Source: Clavibacter michiganensis
GTDB taxonomy: Bacteria > Actinomycetota > Actinomycetes > Actinomycetales > Microbacteriaceae
Direction: 5' to 3'
Length of the DNA: 64,000 bases
Assembly: GCF_002151125.1 (NCBI RefSeq)
Contig: NZ_MDJZ01000017.1
Span: forward strand, 62,001 to 126,000
Under the pieces are notes generated by a model that saw only the letters and a program-made list of their open reading frames with translations, did not search any database and was not told where the DNA came from. The position numbers and the translations under genes are program-made. This document shows, in pieces, positions 49,152 through 58,054 of the stretch (positions are counted from its first letter, which is position 1; the number at the start of each line of letters is the position of its first letter).

Positions 49152-50816
49152 ATGACCGACGTCTCCTCCCAGGGCCCCGCCGACGGCGACGACCGCGAGG
49201 TCCTCACCAACCGCCAGGGCCACCCCGTCTACGACAACCAGAACCAGCGGACGGTCGGCGCCCGTGGCCCCGCGACGCTGGAGAACTACCAGTTCCTCGA
49301 GAAGATCAGCCACTTCGACCGCGAGCGGATCCCGGAGCGCGTCGTCCACGCGCGCGGCGCCGTCGCGTTCGGCTACTTCGAGGCCACCGGCATGTGGGGC
49401 GACGAGCCCGTCGCGAAGTACACGCGCGCGAAGCTCTTCCAGGAGGCCGGCAAGCGCACCGACGTGGCGATCCGCTTCTCCACCGTGATCGGCGGCCGCG
49501 ACTCCTCCGAGGCCGCCCGCGACCCGCGCGGCTTCGCCGTGAAGTTCTACACGGAGGACGGCAACTGGGACCTCGTCGGCAACAACATGGGCGTGTTCTT
49601 CATCCGCGACGCCATCAAGTTCCCCGACGTGATCCACTCGCTGAAGCCCGACCCCGTCACGTTCCGCCAGGAGCCCGCGCGCATCTTCGACTTCATGTCG
49701 CAGACGCCGGAGTCGATGCACATGCTGATGAACCTGTTCAGCCCCCGCGGCATCCCCGCGGACTACCGCCACATGCAGGGCTTCGGCGTGAACACCTACA
49801 AGTGGGTGGACGCCGACGGCGGCACGAAGCTCGTGAAGTACCACTGGATCCCGAAGGTCGGCGTCAGCAGCATGACCGAGGCCGACGCGGCCGTCGTGCA
49901 GGGCGGCGACCTCGGCCACGCGTCGAAGGACCTCTACGAGGCCATCGAGCGCGGCGACCTCCCGGAATGGGAGCTCCGCGTGCAGCTCATGGACGACGGC
50001 GACCACCCCGAGCTCGACTTCGACCCGCTGGACGACACGAAGGTGTGGCCGGAGAACGACTTCCCGCCGAAGACGGTCGGGAAGATGGTGCTCGACCGGA
50101 ATGTGACCAACCACTTCGCCGAGAACGAGCAGCTCTCGTTCGGCACCGGCGTGCTCGTGGACGGCCTCGACTTCTCCGACGACAAGATGCTCGTCGGCCG
50201 CACGTTCTCCTACTCGGACGCGCAGCGCTACCGCGTGGGCCCGAACTACCTGCAGCTGCCGGTGAACGCGCCGCAGCACGCGAGGGTGGCGACGAACCAG
50301 CGCGACGGGCAGATGACGTTCCACCAGGACCACGGCGGCCAGAACCCGCACATCAACTACGAGCCGTCGATCACGGGCGGGCTCCGCGAGGGGCAGTACC
50401 CGACGCACGACGACCAGGGTCCGGAGATCACGGGCCGGCTGACGCGCAAGCGGATCCCGCTGACCGCCGACTACCTGCAGGCCGGCCAGCGCTACCTGCT
50501 CATGGAGGGCTGGGAGCGCGACGACCTGGTCGCCAACCTCATCGACCTGATCTCGCAGGCGGCGCGCCCCGTGCAGGAGCGCATGCTCTGGCACTTCTAC
50601 CTCGTGGAGGACGACCTGGGCCGCCGCGTGGGCGAGGGACTCGGGATCACGCTGGACGAGGTCAAGGACCTGCCGCCGCTGCAGTCGCAGACGCTGTCGG
50701 AGGAGGAGCAGGCCCGCCTCGCGAACCTGGGGCACAACGGGACGCGGGACGTGACCGGCCTCGTGATGACGCACTGCGTGCCGGACGCGCGGCGGAACCT
50801 GGTCGACGCGGCGTAG
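49152..50816 (+). CDS. heme catalase
   Basis: A 554-aa monofunctional catalase that removes hydrogen peroxide. ATG at 49152 has AAAGGA upstream. The distal His66 lies in [18 protein letters not shown], the distal Asn in [15 protein letters not shown] near 140 and the heme-ligand tyrosine in [16 protein letters not shown] (Tyr354). Length and motifs suit a small-subunit catalase with an extended C-terminus. It ends in a strong terminator shared with the convergent phosphatase gene. Confidence 0.95.
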   Translation: MTDVSSQGPADGDDREVLTNRQGHPVYDNQNQRTVGARGPATLENYQFLEKISHFDRERIPERVVHARGAVAFGYFEATGMWGDEPVAKYTRAKLFQEAGKRTDVAIRFSTVIGGRDSSEAARDPRGFAVKFYTEDGNWDLVGNNMGVFFIRDAIKFPDVIHSLKPDPVTFRQEPARIFDFMSQTPESMHMLMNLFSPRGIPADYRHMQGFGVNTYKWVDADGGTKLVKYHWIPKVGVSSMTEADAAVVQGGDLGHASKDLYEAIERGDLPEWELRVQLMDDGDHPELDFDPLDDTKVWPENDFPPKTVGKMVLDRNVTNHFAENEQLSFGTGVLVDGLDFSDDKMLVGRTFSYSDAQRYRVGPNYLQLPVNAPQHARVATNQRDGQMTFHQDHGGQNPHINYEPSITGGLREGQYPTHDDQGPEITGRLTRKRIPLTADYLQAGQRYLLMEGWERDDLVANLIDLISQAARPVQERMLWHFYLVEDDLGRRVGEGLGITLDEVKDLPPLQSQTLSEEEQARLANLGHNGTRDVTGLVMTHCVPDARRNLVDAA

Positions 50817-50835
50817 CGCTCACGACCTGAGACGC

Positions 50836-50874
50836 CGAGAGGGGCGGGCGGCCATCGGCCACCCGCCCCTCTCG
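50836..50874. terminator. bidirectional terminator after catalase and PAP2 genes
   Basis: An 18-bp stem with one mismatch (50836-50853 with 50857-50874) and a 3-nt loop lies between the convergent catalase (stop at 50816) and phosphatase (stop at 50896) genes. It can serve either strand. Confidence 0.85.
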
Positions 50875-50895
50875 CGTGCGCGGATGCGGATCCGG

Positions 50896-52164
50896 TCAGC
50901 GCTTCCCCGGCTTCACGAGCGAGACCGTGCCGTCGGCCGTGACGACGACCTTCGCGGACATCGCCGCCGGGAGGTCGATGCGCTGCCAGCTGCCCTCGGT
51001 GCCCGCGTCGAGCGGCTCGCCCGAGTCGATCGCGGTGAGCGCGAGCACCTGCCGGCGCTGCTCGGGCGTGAGGTCGGGGTGGCTGGAGATGAGGAGCGAC
51101 TCGGCGCCGGTGGGGACGGTCATCGGCTCACCCTCGTTCCCGACGAGCGGGAAGCCGTAGCTCATGCGCTGCTCGTAGACCTTGAGCGCCTGCGCGGTGG
51201 GCAGGTACGGCTTGTCCTTCGCGATGCAGACGGCGAGCGCGGCGCCGCACTTGGCCTCGAGCACCGTGCGCAGCTCGGTCGACGCCTGCTCGAACAGCGT
51301 GCGGAACGACGGGTCGGACCAACGGCGCTCGACGATCTTCTGGCCCATCATGCGGCCGGCCATCACGTCGAGCGGGTAGTGCGCGCCCATGATGATGCGG
51401 TTGTTCCCGGCGTCGGACGCGCGGGCGAGGATCTGCGGCGCGAGCTCCGGCAGCATCGTCGCGAGCGCCGTGCCCTGCCAGGACGCCTGCGAGGTGTGGC
51501 CGCTGGGGTACGAGCCGTCCCGGCCGGCCCACGCGTTGCCGTTCGGCTTGTCGCGGTACTTGAGCTTGAGCGGGAACGCGACGTAGGGACGCGGGTTGTC
51601 GAAGTACGTCTTCACGGGGTTGGTGGAGGAGTACTTGCCGACGAGGCCGCCGTTCTTGGCGAGCAGCGCATCCGTCTTGGGGAGCTGGCCCGCCTCGCGC
51701 GCCGTGCGGTAGATCTCGCCCAGGTCCTTGCCGAGACCGTCGGACATCGTGATGGACATGTCGGCGTACTGGTCGACGATCGCCCGGGCCGACTGCGCCT
51801 TCGTGGCGGCCTGGTTGATCGTGATGGTCTTCTTGTCGTTCAGCTTCATGATGTCGGGCCGGTCGGCCTTCAGCGCCGTGAACGAGTCGAGCATCGGCAC
51901 GAAGTCGTAGGTGCTGTTCGACGGGTAGGGCGCGTCGAGCACGGCCTGGTCGAAGGGCGCGATGGCCGGGGCGGTGGTGCTCGAGGCGGGGGCGTCGGCG
52001 GCAGTCGCGGCGGTGACGCCGGTGCCGGTGAGCAGCAGGCCGAGGATCGTGGTGGTCGACAGCAGCGTCGCGGTGCGGGCGCGGGGGCGCCGGAACGGGG
52101 TGGGGATGATCGTGCCTCTCGTCGGACGGGCGGGCGGCCGGGCGGCCTCGGGCACCGTAGGCAC
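50896..52164 (-). CDS. secreted PAP2-family acid phosphatase
   Basis: A 422-aa exported phosphatase. An Arg-rich N-terminus precedes a hydrophobic stretch (LLSTTTILGLLLTGTGVTAA) and cleavage near ATAADA. The three PAP2 motifs are present: KTYFDNPRPY (Kx6RP), SYPSGHTSQASW (PSGH) and NRIIMGAHYPLDV (RxxxxxHxxxD). Class A bacterial acid phosphatases have this arrangement. A C-terminal extension of about 140 residues (VYEQRMSYGFPLVGNEGEP) resembles no enzyme I know. The product is likely released or surface bound. Confidence 0.85.
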   Translation of the reverse strand: MPTVPEAARPPARPTRGTIIPTPFRRPRARTATLLSTTTILGLLLTGTGVTAATAADAPASSTTAPAIAPFDQAVLDAPYPSNSTYDFVPMLDSFTALKADRPDIMKLNDKKTITINQAATKAQSARAIVDQYADMSITMSDGLGKDLGEIYRTAREAGQLPKTDALLAKNGGLVGKYSSTNPVKTYFDNPRPYVAFPLKLKYRDKPNGNAWAGRDGSYPSGHTSQASWQGTALATMLPELAPQILARASDAGNNRIIMGAHYPLDVMAGRMMGQKIVERRWSDPSFRTLFEQASTELRTVLEAKCGAALAVCIAKDKPYLPTAQALKVYEQRMSYGFPLVGNEGEPMTVPTGAESLLISSHPDLTPEQRRQVLALTAIDSGEPLDAGTEGSWQRIDLPAAMSAKVVVTADGTVSLVKPGKR

Positions 52165-52240
52165 CGCGCGTGACGCGGGTCACTCCGAGAGGTGGAGCGG
52201 AGGTGGCCGGGCGGTGCATGCGCCCGGCCCCCTCACCGCC

Positions 52241-53623
52241 TCAGCCGCGTGAGCGCAGGACCCACTCGCGCACGAGCGGCTCCAGCGTCATGCCGCCGCC
52301 CGCGCGGATCCGGTCGACGGCGCCGTCGGGGCCGCGGTGTGCCGTGACCTCCTCGCCGACGGACCCGAACCCCTCGCCCTCGACGATGCGCGCCGAGGAG
52401 TCGCCCGTGCGCTCGAGCACGTCCACGGAGTCGAGCGGGTGCTCGGCCGTCGGGTCGATGCGGAGGAAGCGGTCGCCGACCACCTGGAAGTCCTGCAGGC
52501 CCCACACGTTGCCGAAGCGGCCGGCGAAGGGCGCGTCGACCGCCGCGCGCTCGGCGTCGGTGGCGGCGGAGTCGGCGAGCAGCAGCTCGAGCACGCCCGT
52601 GCTCAGCGCGGACGCCGGGCCGTCGATGGCGTTGGTGAGGACGGTGACGGCCCAGCCGCTCGCCGGATCCACCGCCGTGCGCGTGATGTGGCCGGGGTAC
52701 CCGCCCGAGTGGCCGACGACCGTGGCCTCGTGCGCGCCGGATCCGACGCGCTCGATGATGAGGCCGTAGCCGTAGCGGCGGGGGCCGGCCGGATCCTGGC
52801 TGGTGCCGTACCGCGGGCGCTGCTGGATCCGCTTCGACGCGGCCGAGATGAGCCGCTCGTCGTCGGGGAGCACGAGCGCGGAGAAGAAGGAGACGAGCTC
52901 GGAGGCGGTGCTCGTGACGCCGGTTGCCGCGGCCATCGCGCGCGTGTCGACGTGCGGGAGGACGGTGCGCTCGCGGGAGGTGCGGAGCGAGGTGGACGCC
53001 GCCGCGTACTCGTCCGCGCGCTCGGGGACGTATTCGGCCGTGGTGTCGCGGAGGCCGAGCGGCGCGGCGATCCGCTCGTCGAGGTAGTCGCCGAAGGAGA
53101 GACCGGACGCCGACTCGATCACGAGGCCGAGCAGCGCGTACCCGACGTTCGAGTAGTTGAACGCGGTGTCGGGTGCGACCTTCGCGACGCCGGGCGTGGT
53201 CGCGACGGCGAGGAGCTGCGCGCGGTCGGGGAACGGGCCGGAGTGCTGCCAGTGGTCGCCGTCGAACCCGTCGCGGAGCACGCCCGCGCCGTGCTCGAGG
53301 AGGGAGGCGACCGTGACGTCGGCGAGCTCGGATCCGGCCTCGGCCAGCTCGGGCACGTGCGCGGCGAGCCGGTCGTCGAGGCGGAGGGCGCCTCGCTCGG
53401 CGAGCTGCAGGATCGCGGTCGCCGTGAACGACTTCGAGTGCGAGGCCACGCGGAACAGATGCGCGGGCGTGAGCGGCGCGTCGGTGGTGGGATCCGCGAC
53501 GCCGAACGCCTCCGACAGCACGACCTCGCCGTGCCGGGCGATGGCGACCTGGGCGCCGGGGACGCGGGTCTGCCAGACGCGGTGGTCGAGCCAGGTGCGG
53601 ACGTAGTCGAGGATCTCGGTCAT
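52241..53623 (-). CDS. serine beta-lactamase-like hydrolase (class C / PBP4 family)
   Basis: A 460-aa protein starting MTEILDYVRTWLDHRVWQTR at 53623 with GGAG upstream. The active-site motif is Ser61-x-x-Lys64 (VASHSKSF), followed by Tyr-x-Asn in FNYSNVGYAL near 168 and HSGGYPGH near 316. No signal peptide is visible, which suggests a cytoplasmic esterase or peptidase rather than a secreted beta-lactamase. A C-terminal beta-rich domain of about 100 residues follows. The frame is open further upstream but without similarity. Confidence 0.85.
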   Translation of the reverse strand: MTEILDYVRTWLDHRVWQTRVPGAQVAIARHGEVVLSEAFGVADPTTDAPLTPAHLFRVASHSKSFTATAILQLAERGALRLDDRLAAHVPELAEAGSELADVTVASLLEHGAGVLRDGFDGDHWQHSGPFPDRAQLLAVATTPGVAKVAPDTAFNYSNVGYALLGLVIESASGLSFGDYLDERIAAPLGLRDTTAEYVPERADEYAAASTSLRTSRERTVLPHVDTRAMAAATGVTSTASELVSFFSALVLPDDERLISAASKRIQQRPRYGTSQDPAGPRRYGYGLIIERVGSGAHEATVVGHSGGYPGHITRTAVDPASGWAVTVLTNAIDGPASALSTGVLELLLADSAATDAERAAVDAPFAGRFGNVWGLQDFQVVGDRFLRIDPTAEHPLDSVDVLERTGDSSARIVEGEGFGSVGEEVTAHRGPDGAVDRIRAGGGMTLEPLVREWVLRSRG

Positions 53624-53938
53624 GCGGGGGCTCCGGCTCGTGTCGGGGACGGTGTCGTCGTCGGTGTTCGCGGGGATGCGCGACCGGTCGCTCGGCTGGC
53701 GGGCGCCGACCTCCGGGACGCGTGTCGCCCGTCGGACACTACGCGAGCGGCCGTGGCCGGCCGGGGAGCCGCCCTCAGCGCGGCGGACACCGATCGGGCG
53801 CTCCGGCGGGTACGGCATGTCCGCGGACCGAAGCATCCGGCCCGCCCGCTGTGCACCCGCTGGACCGGGAGGACGTCGCGCGGGCCCGTCTCGTCCACTG
53901 GACGACGGACCACCGCCACCGACCAGGAGGAGCGAGCC
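53624..53938. other. 315-nt gene-free region between divergent genes
   Basis: No protein-coding gene is supported. The stretch lies between the minus-strand hydrolase and the plus-strand membrane-protein operon and must contain both promoters, but I found no convincing -35/-10 pair; TACGGC at about 53809 is a weak plus-strand candidate. It ends in a strong AGGAGGAG ribosome binding site before the small leader frame at 53939. Confidence 0.35.
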
Positions 53939-53983
53939 ATGCGCGAGACGACCCGAGGACCACGATCCGAGGTCAGCCGATGA
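53939..53983 (+). CDS. 14-codon leader peptide upstream of a membrane protein
   Basis: A frame encoding MRETTRGPRSEVSR has AGGAGGAG about 8 nt upstream, one of the best ribosome binding sites in the window. Its TGA overlaps the ATG of the next gene (ATGA). The downstream gene has no comparable site of its own, so its translation may depend on this peptide. Function of the peptide itself is unknown. Confidence 0.5.
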   Translation: MRETTRGPRSEVSR

Positions 53984-54387
53984 GCGCGCGCGTCAACGGG
54001 GCCGTGCGTCGCCGCCGCCCGCGGGCCGTGTGGGCCGCGACGCTCACGGGCGCCATCGTGTCCGCGGTCGTGGTCGTGGGCGTGCTGCTGCCCGTGCTCG
54101 GGCTCGTCGGCGCGGCGGACGCGACCACCGCGGGACAGCTCGACGTGCCCGTGGGCCTCATCGCCCTGGGCATCGTGATCTCGTTCGGCGTGGGCCTCGC
54201 CGCGCTCGCCGTCGCGGCCATGACCCGCAGCGGCGTCGTCGCGTGGATCGCGGCGGTGTCGACCGTCGTGGCGACGCTCGTGGGATCCACGTGGCCGCTC
54301 GTCGCCACCACCATCGCGAGCGTCGACCAGGTGCAGGACGCGATCCCGTTCGTGCAGGACCTCATCGGCCGGGTGCTCGGCGGCTGA
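53980..54387 (+). CDS. small membrane protein of unknown function
   Basis: A 135-aa protein with a basic N-terminus (MSARVNGAVRRRRPRAVWAA) and three or four membrane segments (about 16-42, 52-76, 82-105). The C-terminal TIASVDQVQDAIPFVQDLIG is amphipathic. I recognise no family. It is coupled by an ATGA overlap to a 14-codon frame upstream and ends before a bidirectional terminator. Confidence 0.65.
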   Translation: MSARVNGAVRRRRPRAVWAATLTGAIVSAVVVVGVLLPVLGLVGAADATTAGQLDVPVGLIALGIVISFGVGLAALAVAAMTRSGVVAWIAAVSTVVATLVGSTWPLVATTIASVDQVQDAIPFVQDLIGRVLGG

Positions 54388-54421
54388 CGAGGCCGCCGCC
54401 CGGCGCCACCCCGGACGCACG

Positions 54422-54453
54422 AGCGGCCGCTGACCCGAGGGTCGGCGGCCGCT
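54422..54453. terminator. bidirectional terminator (membrane protein / nitroreductase)
   Basis: Arms of 15 bp with one wobble pair (54422-54436 and 54439-54453) and a 2-nt loop lie between convergent genes ending at 54387 and 54471. Confidence 0.8.
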
Positions 54454-54470
54454 GCGATGCACGGGTGCGA

Positions 54471-55079
54471 CTACTCGCGGACGAGCACCAGCTCGGAGAG
54501 CGGCAGACGCGAGCGCGGCGCGGTCTCGCGCTCGGCGAGCGGGCCCTCGAGCGCGTCGGCGGGGGCGACCGTGCCGACCGCGGTGACGGTGAGCGGCTGG
54601 AGGTTCTCGGGCAGGTCGAACGCGGCGGACAGCCTGTCGAACTCGACGCCGGCCATCTGGTGCGTGTGGAGGCCCTCGGCCTGCGCCTGCACGGAGAGGT
54701 GGGCCACGGCCTGGCCGAGGTCGTACGCGGCGTAGGGCCGCTTCTCGCCCTCGACCGTGGAGGTCTCGGCGATCGCGACGATGAGCGCGCTGGCGTTCAC
54801 GGCCCACGCGGCGTTGAAGCCGACGAGCGCGTCGACGATCGTGTCGAACGCGTGCGTGCCGCGGCGGGCGACGATGAAGCGGCGCGGCTGCTGGTTGCTG
54901 CCGGACGGCGCCCAGCGCGCGGCCTCGAGCAGCGCATCCAGCTGCTGGTCGGAGACGGTGGCGGCCTGGTCGAAGGAGCGCGGGCTCCAGCGGGCGTCGA
55001 GCTCGCGCACGATCGGCACGACGGTGTCGGCGGTGCGAGCGGTGGACGCGGTCGTGGTGGTGTCGTCGGTGAGGGTCAT
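54471..55079 (-). CDS. nitroreductase family protein
   Basis: A 202-aa FMN-dependent oxidoreductase, starting at 55079 with GGAGGAA upstream. Family segments are RWSPRSFDQAATVSDQQLDA (FMN phosphate-binding Arg-Ser), LLEAARWAPSGSNQQPRRFI and DLGQAVAHLSVQAQAEGLHT. Members reduce quinones or nitro compounds with NAD(P)H. The substrate is not evident. It stands alone. Confidence 0.88.
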   Translation of the reverse strand: MTLTDDTTTTASTARTADTVVPIVRELDARWSPRSFDQAATVSDQQLDALLEAARWAPSGSNQQPRRFIVARRGTHAFDTIVDALVGFNAAWAVNASALIVAIAETSTVEGEKRPYAAYDLGQAVAHLSVQAQAEGLHTHQMAGVEFDRLSAAFDLPENLQPLTVTAVGTVAPADALEGPLAERETAPRSRLPLSELVLVRE

Positions 55080-55200
55080 GGTCGTTCCTCCGGTCGGGGC
55101 TGGGATCGGCACGCCGTCGGGCCTCGCGATCCACAATGCCGCGCGGAGCCCGGCTATTCCTCCGTGACGCGAGGACGGCCGGGCTCCCGACGGGACGGCG

Positions 55201-56307
55201 CTACCCGGCCGACTGCTCGGCCAGCGGGTCGCGCACGTCCTCGAAGAGCCCGGACTCCGCGGATCGGCCCGCCGCCTCCATGAGGGCGAGGCTGCCGAGG
55301 TTGTCGCGGCCGCTGGTCTCGGGCGGCGGGCCGCCGAGGATCGAGAGGGCGAAGGCGCGCAGGCCCGCGGCACGGCCCTTCAGCGGCAGGGTCTCGAGGT
55401 CGAGCTCGCGCTCGGCGCCGGTGGCGTCGCGGATCCCGACCCGGTCGGCCGAGACGCCCTCGCCGCGGCTCGTGAAGGTCAGCTCGCCGTCCTCGCCGGA
55501 GATGCGCCACTCGCCCGCCCACGGCGTGACGGGTCCGCGGTGCAGCCAGCTGCCGCGGTAGTCGACGATGAGGCCGCCCTCCAGCTCGATCACCATGCTC
55601 GCGACCGCCGGATCCCGGTAGTGGCTGAACGACGGGCGGCTGGTGCGCGCGAACACGCGGACGGCCTCGCGACCGGTGACCATGCGGATCAGGTCGAAGT
55701 GGTGGATCGCCATGTCGTTGATGATCGGCTGCGGGAACCGGTAGTGCGGGTAGTCGTCGGGCTCGTCGTTGTCCCACTGGCGGAAGTCGATCTCGATGGT
55801 CGCGACCTCGCCGAGCGCGTCCGCCGCGAGCAGCTCGCGCACCCGGCGCGGCGCCGGGTACCAGCGGTAGTTCTGGCTGACCTGCACGATGAGCCCGAGC
55901 TCCTCGCCGCGGCGGACCACGGCGGCGGCCTCGGCGGTCGAGTTCGCGAAGGGCTTCTCGACGATGACGTGCTTGCCGGCCTCGAGCGCCTCCAGCGCGA
56001 GCGGCGCGTGCGTGACGGCGGGCGCGGTGATGATGACGGCCTCCGCCTCCACCGCGGCGAGCGCGTCGGCGAGCGAGGCGAACGCGACCTCGGCGGGGAG
56101 GCCGAGCAGCGCGCGGACCCTCTCGCGGGTGGGCTCGCTCGGATCCACGATGGCGGCGACCTCGATCTCGGCGACGGCCGGGACCGCGTTGCGCGCCCAG
56201 TCGCCGCCCCAGCCGCCGAGGCCGACGTGGATCACGCGGACGCGGGGGCCGTCGTAGGCGGGCGGGGTCGACGCGGCGGACGCGGCTGCCTTCTTCGCGG
56301 CGCTCAT
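55201..56307 (-). CDS. Gfo/Idh/MocA family oxidoreductase
   Basis: A 368-aa NAD(P)-dependent sugar dehydrogenase. The Rossmann motif VIHVGLGGWGGDWARN is near residue 25, and the catalytic segment GKHVIVEKPFANSTAEA contains the EKP motif (about 110). Further on, INDMAIHHFDLIRMVTG supplies the conserved HxxD of the family. An Ala/Lys tail opens the protein. Its ATG overlaps the stop of the ThuA-like gene by four bases, so the two are cotranslated and probably act on the same sugar, with the divergent isomerase. Confidence 0.9.
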   Translation of the reverse strand: MSAAKKAAASAASTPPAYDGPRVRVIHVGLGGWGGDWARNAVPAVAEIEVAAIVDPSEPTRERVRALLGLPAEVAFASLADALAAVEAEAVIITAPAVTHAPLALEALEAGKHVIVEKPFANSTAEAAAVVRRGEELGLIVQVSQNYRWYPAPRRVRELLAADALGEVATIEIDFRQWDNDEPDDYPHYRFPQPIINDMAIHHFDLIRMVTGREAVRVFARTSRPSFSHYRDPAVASMVIELEGGLIVDYRGSWLHRGPVTPWAGEWRISGEDGELTFTSRGEGVSADRVGIRDATGAERELDLETLPLKGRAAGLRAFALSILGGPPPETSGRDNLGSLALMEAAGRSAESGLFEDVRDPLAEQSAG

Positions 56308-57035
56308 CGGGCGAGGAACCAGTCGCGCGGGTGCTCGTCGGCCGTGAGGTCGGCGCGGCCGTCCACGGGCGCGACCCAGCGGGCGGCGTTCGCGAGCACG
56401 CGGCGGATGTCGGGGTGGTGGTACACGGGGTACTCCTGATCGCCGGGCGAGAAGTAGAAGACCCGGCCGCGGCCCCGGTGGTACGCGACGCCCGAGCGGA
56501 AGACCTCGCCGCCCGCGAAGGTGGAGAGGAACACCTCCTCGTCGGGGCGCGGGATGTCGAACTGCTCGCCGTACATCTCCTGCCGGTCGATGACGATCGG
56601 GTGCGGGACACCGGCGGCGATGGGGTGCTGCGGCGCGATGGTCCAGACGAGCTCGCGCTCGCCGTCGTTGCGCCACTTCAGCGAGCACGTCGTGCCCATG
56701 AGGCGCGTGAAGACCTTCGAGTAGTGGCCGGAGTGCAGGACGACGAGGCCCATGCCGGCGTGGACGTGGCGGATCACGCGCTCGACGACCTCGTCGGAGA
56801 CCTCGCCGTGCGCGACGTGGCCCCACCAGTAGAGGACGTCGGTGGCGGCGAGGCGCTCCTCGGTGAGGCCGTGCTCGGGATCCTGCAGCGTGGCGGTGCT
56901 CACGGACGCGTCGTCGCCGAGCAGCTCGCGGAGGCCGTCGGCGACGACCCGGTGGATCCCGTCCGGGTAGTGCGACAGGACGGTCGCGTCCCCCCGGCTC
57001 TCGTGCACGTTCTCGTTCCAGACGACGATGTCCAT
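56304..57035 (-). CDS. ThuA-like protein (trehalose utilisation family)
   Basis: A 243-aa protein of the ThuA/glutamine amidotransferase-like fold. It starts MDIVVWNENVHESRGDATVL with GAGGAG upstream, and contains TDVLYWWGHVAHGEVSDEVV, GMGLVVLHSGHYSKVFTRLM and GRVFYFSPGDQEYPVYHHPD. ThuA proteins are linked to disaccharide catabolism through 3-keto intermediates together with Gfo/Idh oxidoreductases, as here. It is first in a two-gene operon. Confidence 0.88.
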   Translation of the reverse strand: MDIVVWNENVHESRGDATVLSHYPDGIHRVVADGLRELLGDDASVSTATLQDPEHGLTEERLAATDVLYWWGHVAHGEVSDEVVERVIRHVHAGMGLVVLHSGHYSKVFTRLMGTTCSLKWRNDGERELVWTIAPQHPIAAGVPHPIVIDRQEMYGEQFDIPRPDEEVFLSTFAGGEVFRSGVAYHRGRGRVFYFSPGDQEYPVYHHPDIRRVLANAARWVAPVDGRADLTADEHPRDWFLAR

Positions 57036-57127
57036 GGCGCTCCTCATCGGGCGGGGGTCGGGGGTTCGGGACGCGCGCCGCCCGGGTCGGGCCCGAGATC
57101 GGCCGTGACGCGGCGGATGCCCGCGCC

Positions 57128-57133
57128 TACGAT
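57128..57133 (+). promoter_or_regulatory. -10 box upstream of the sugar isomerase gene
   Basis: TACGAT on the plus strand; transcription would start near 57140, leaving a leader of about 70 nt that includes a 12-codon frame. No clear -35 box. Confidence 0.4.
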
Positions 57134-57175
57134 CGTACGCATGCCCCGCGCCGATGCGGGCGACCCGGAGGACGC

Positions 57176-57214
57176 ATGGACGCCATCGCCGACGACCACG
57201 GAGCGATCCGATGA
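57176..57214 (+). CDS. 12-codon leader peptide upstream of a sugar isomerase
   Basis: A frame encoding MDAIADDHGAIR follows GGAGG and ends in TGA that overlaps the ATG of the isomerase gene (ATGA). The arrangement matches the 14-codon frame at 53939. It may couple or tune translation of the isomerase; no attenuator-like codon run is visible. Confidence is limited because short frames occur by chance. Confidence 0.4.
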   Translation: MDAIADDHGAIR

Positions 57215-58029
57215 TCGGGCCCACCGACAAGGCCGTGCACGCCTGGTCCCTCGACGGGACGCTCGGGCATCCGCGTGTCCCCGGCCCGGACGGATCCGGC
57301 TCCGTCACCCGGGCGGCCGGCGCCCTCGACCTCCTCGACCTGCCCGCCGAGCTCTCGCGCCGCGGGTACGCGGGCGTGCAGCTCGCCCACTTCCAGCTGC
57401 CCACCCGTGACGCCTCCTACCTGGAGGAGCTGCGGTCGTCGCTCGAGTCGTCCGGCATCGTGCTCGACGCGTTCCTCGTCGACGACGGCGACCTCACGCA
57501 CCCCGCCGACGCCGACCTGCACGAGCGGTGGATCTCCGAGCGGCTCGACGACGCCCTCGCCCTCGGCGCCGACCACGCCCGCGTCGGCGCCGGCCGCAGC
57601 GCGCCCACGCCCGAGCTCCTCGCGTCGAGCGCGCGCCGGCTGTCGCGGCTCGCGGATGCCCACACCGGGATCCGGCTGGTCGTCGAGAACTGGCGCGAGA
57701 TGATGCCCGACGCGGACGCCGTGCTCGCCCTGCTGGAGCAGGCCGAGGACGTGCGCCTCCTCATCGACCTCGGCAACTGGACCATGCCGGACAAGCACGA
57801 GCAGCTCGCCCGCATCGCCGAGTACGCCGTCACCTGCCACGCCAAGGCCCACCGCCACGAGGACGGCCGCCTCGACGACGTCGACTACGCCCGCTCCCTC
57901 CGCATGCTCCAGGACGCCGGCTTCACGGGCGCGCTCGCGATGGTGAACGAATCGAGCCGGCCCGACGGATCCGACGAGTGGGACGGCCTCGAGCAGGAGC
58001 ACGAGGTGGTGCGGCGGGTGTTCGGCTGA
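57211..58029 (+). CDS. sugar phosphate isomerase/epimerase (TIM-barrel, AP endonuclease 2 family)
   Basis: A 272-aa protein of the xylose isomerase-like TIM-barrel fold. The ATG at 57211 has GGAG about 8 nt upstream; it is preferred over in-frame upstream codons. Typical metal-site segments are RLVVENWREMMPDADAVLAL (Glu) and RLLIDLGNWTMPDKHEQLAR (Asp), TCHAKAHRHEDG (His) and ALAMVNESSRPDGSDEWDGL (Glu). It diverges from the ThuA/Gfo genes and probably belongs to the same sugar pathway. Confidence 0.88.
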   Translation: MIGPTDKAVHAWSLDGTLGHPRVPGPDGSGSVTRAAGALDLLDLPAELSRRGYAGVQLAHFQLPTRDASYLEELRSSLESSGIVLDAFLVDDGDLTHPADADLHERWISERLDDALALGADHARVGAGRSAPTPELLASSARRLSRLADAHTGIRLVVENWREMMPDADAVLALLEQAEDVRLLIDLGNWTMPDKHEQLARIAEYAVTCHAKAHRHEDGRLDDVDYARSLRMLQDAGFTGALAMVNESSRPDGSDEWDGLEQEHEVVRRVFG

Positions 58030-58054
58030 TCCCGGCCGGAGCTCAGCGCCCGGC

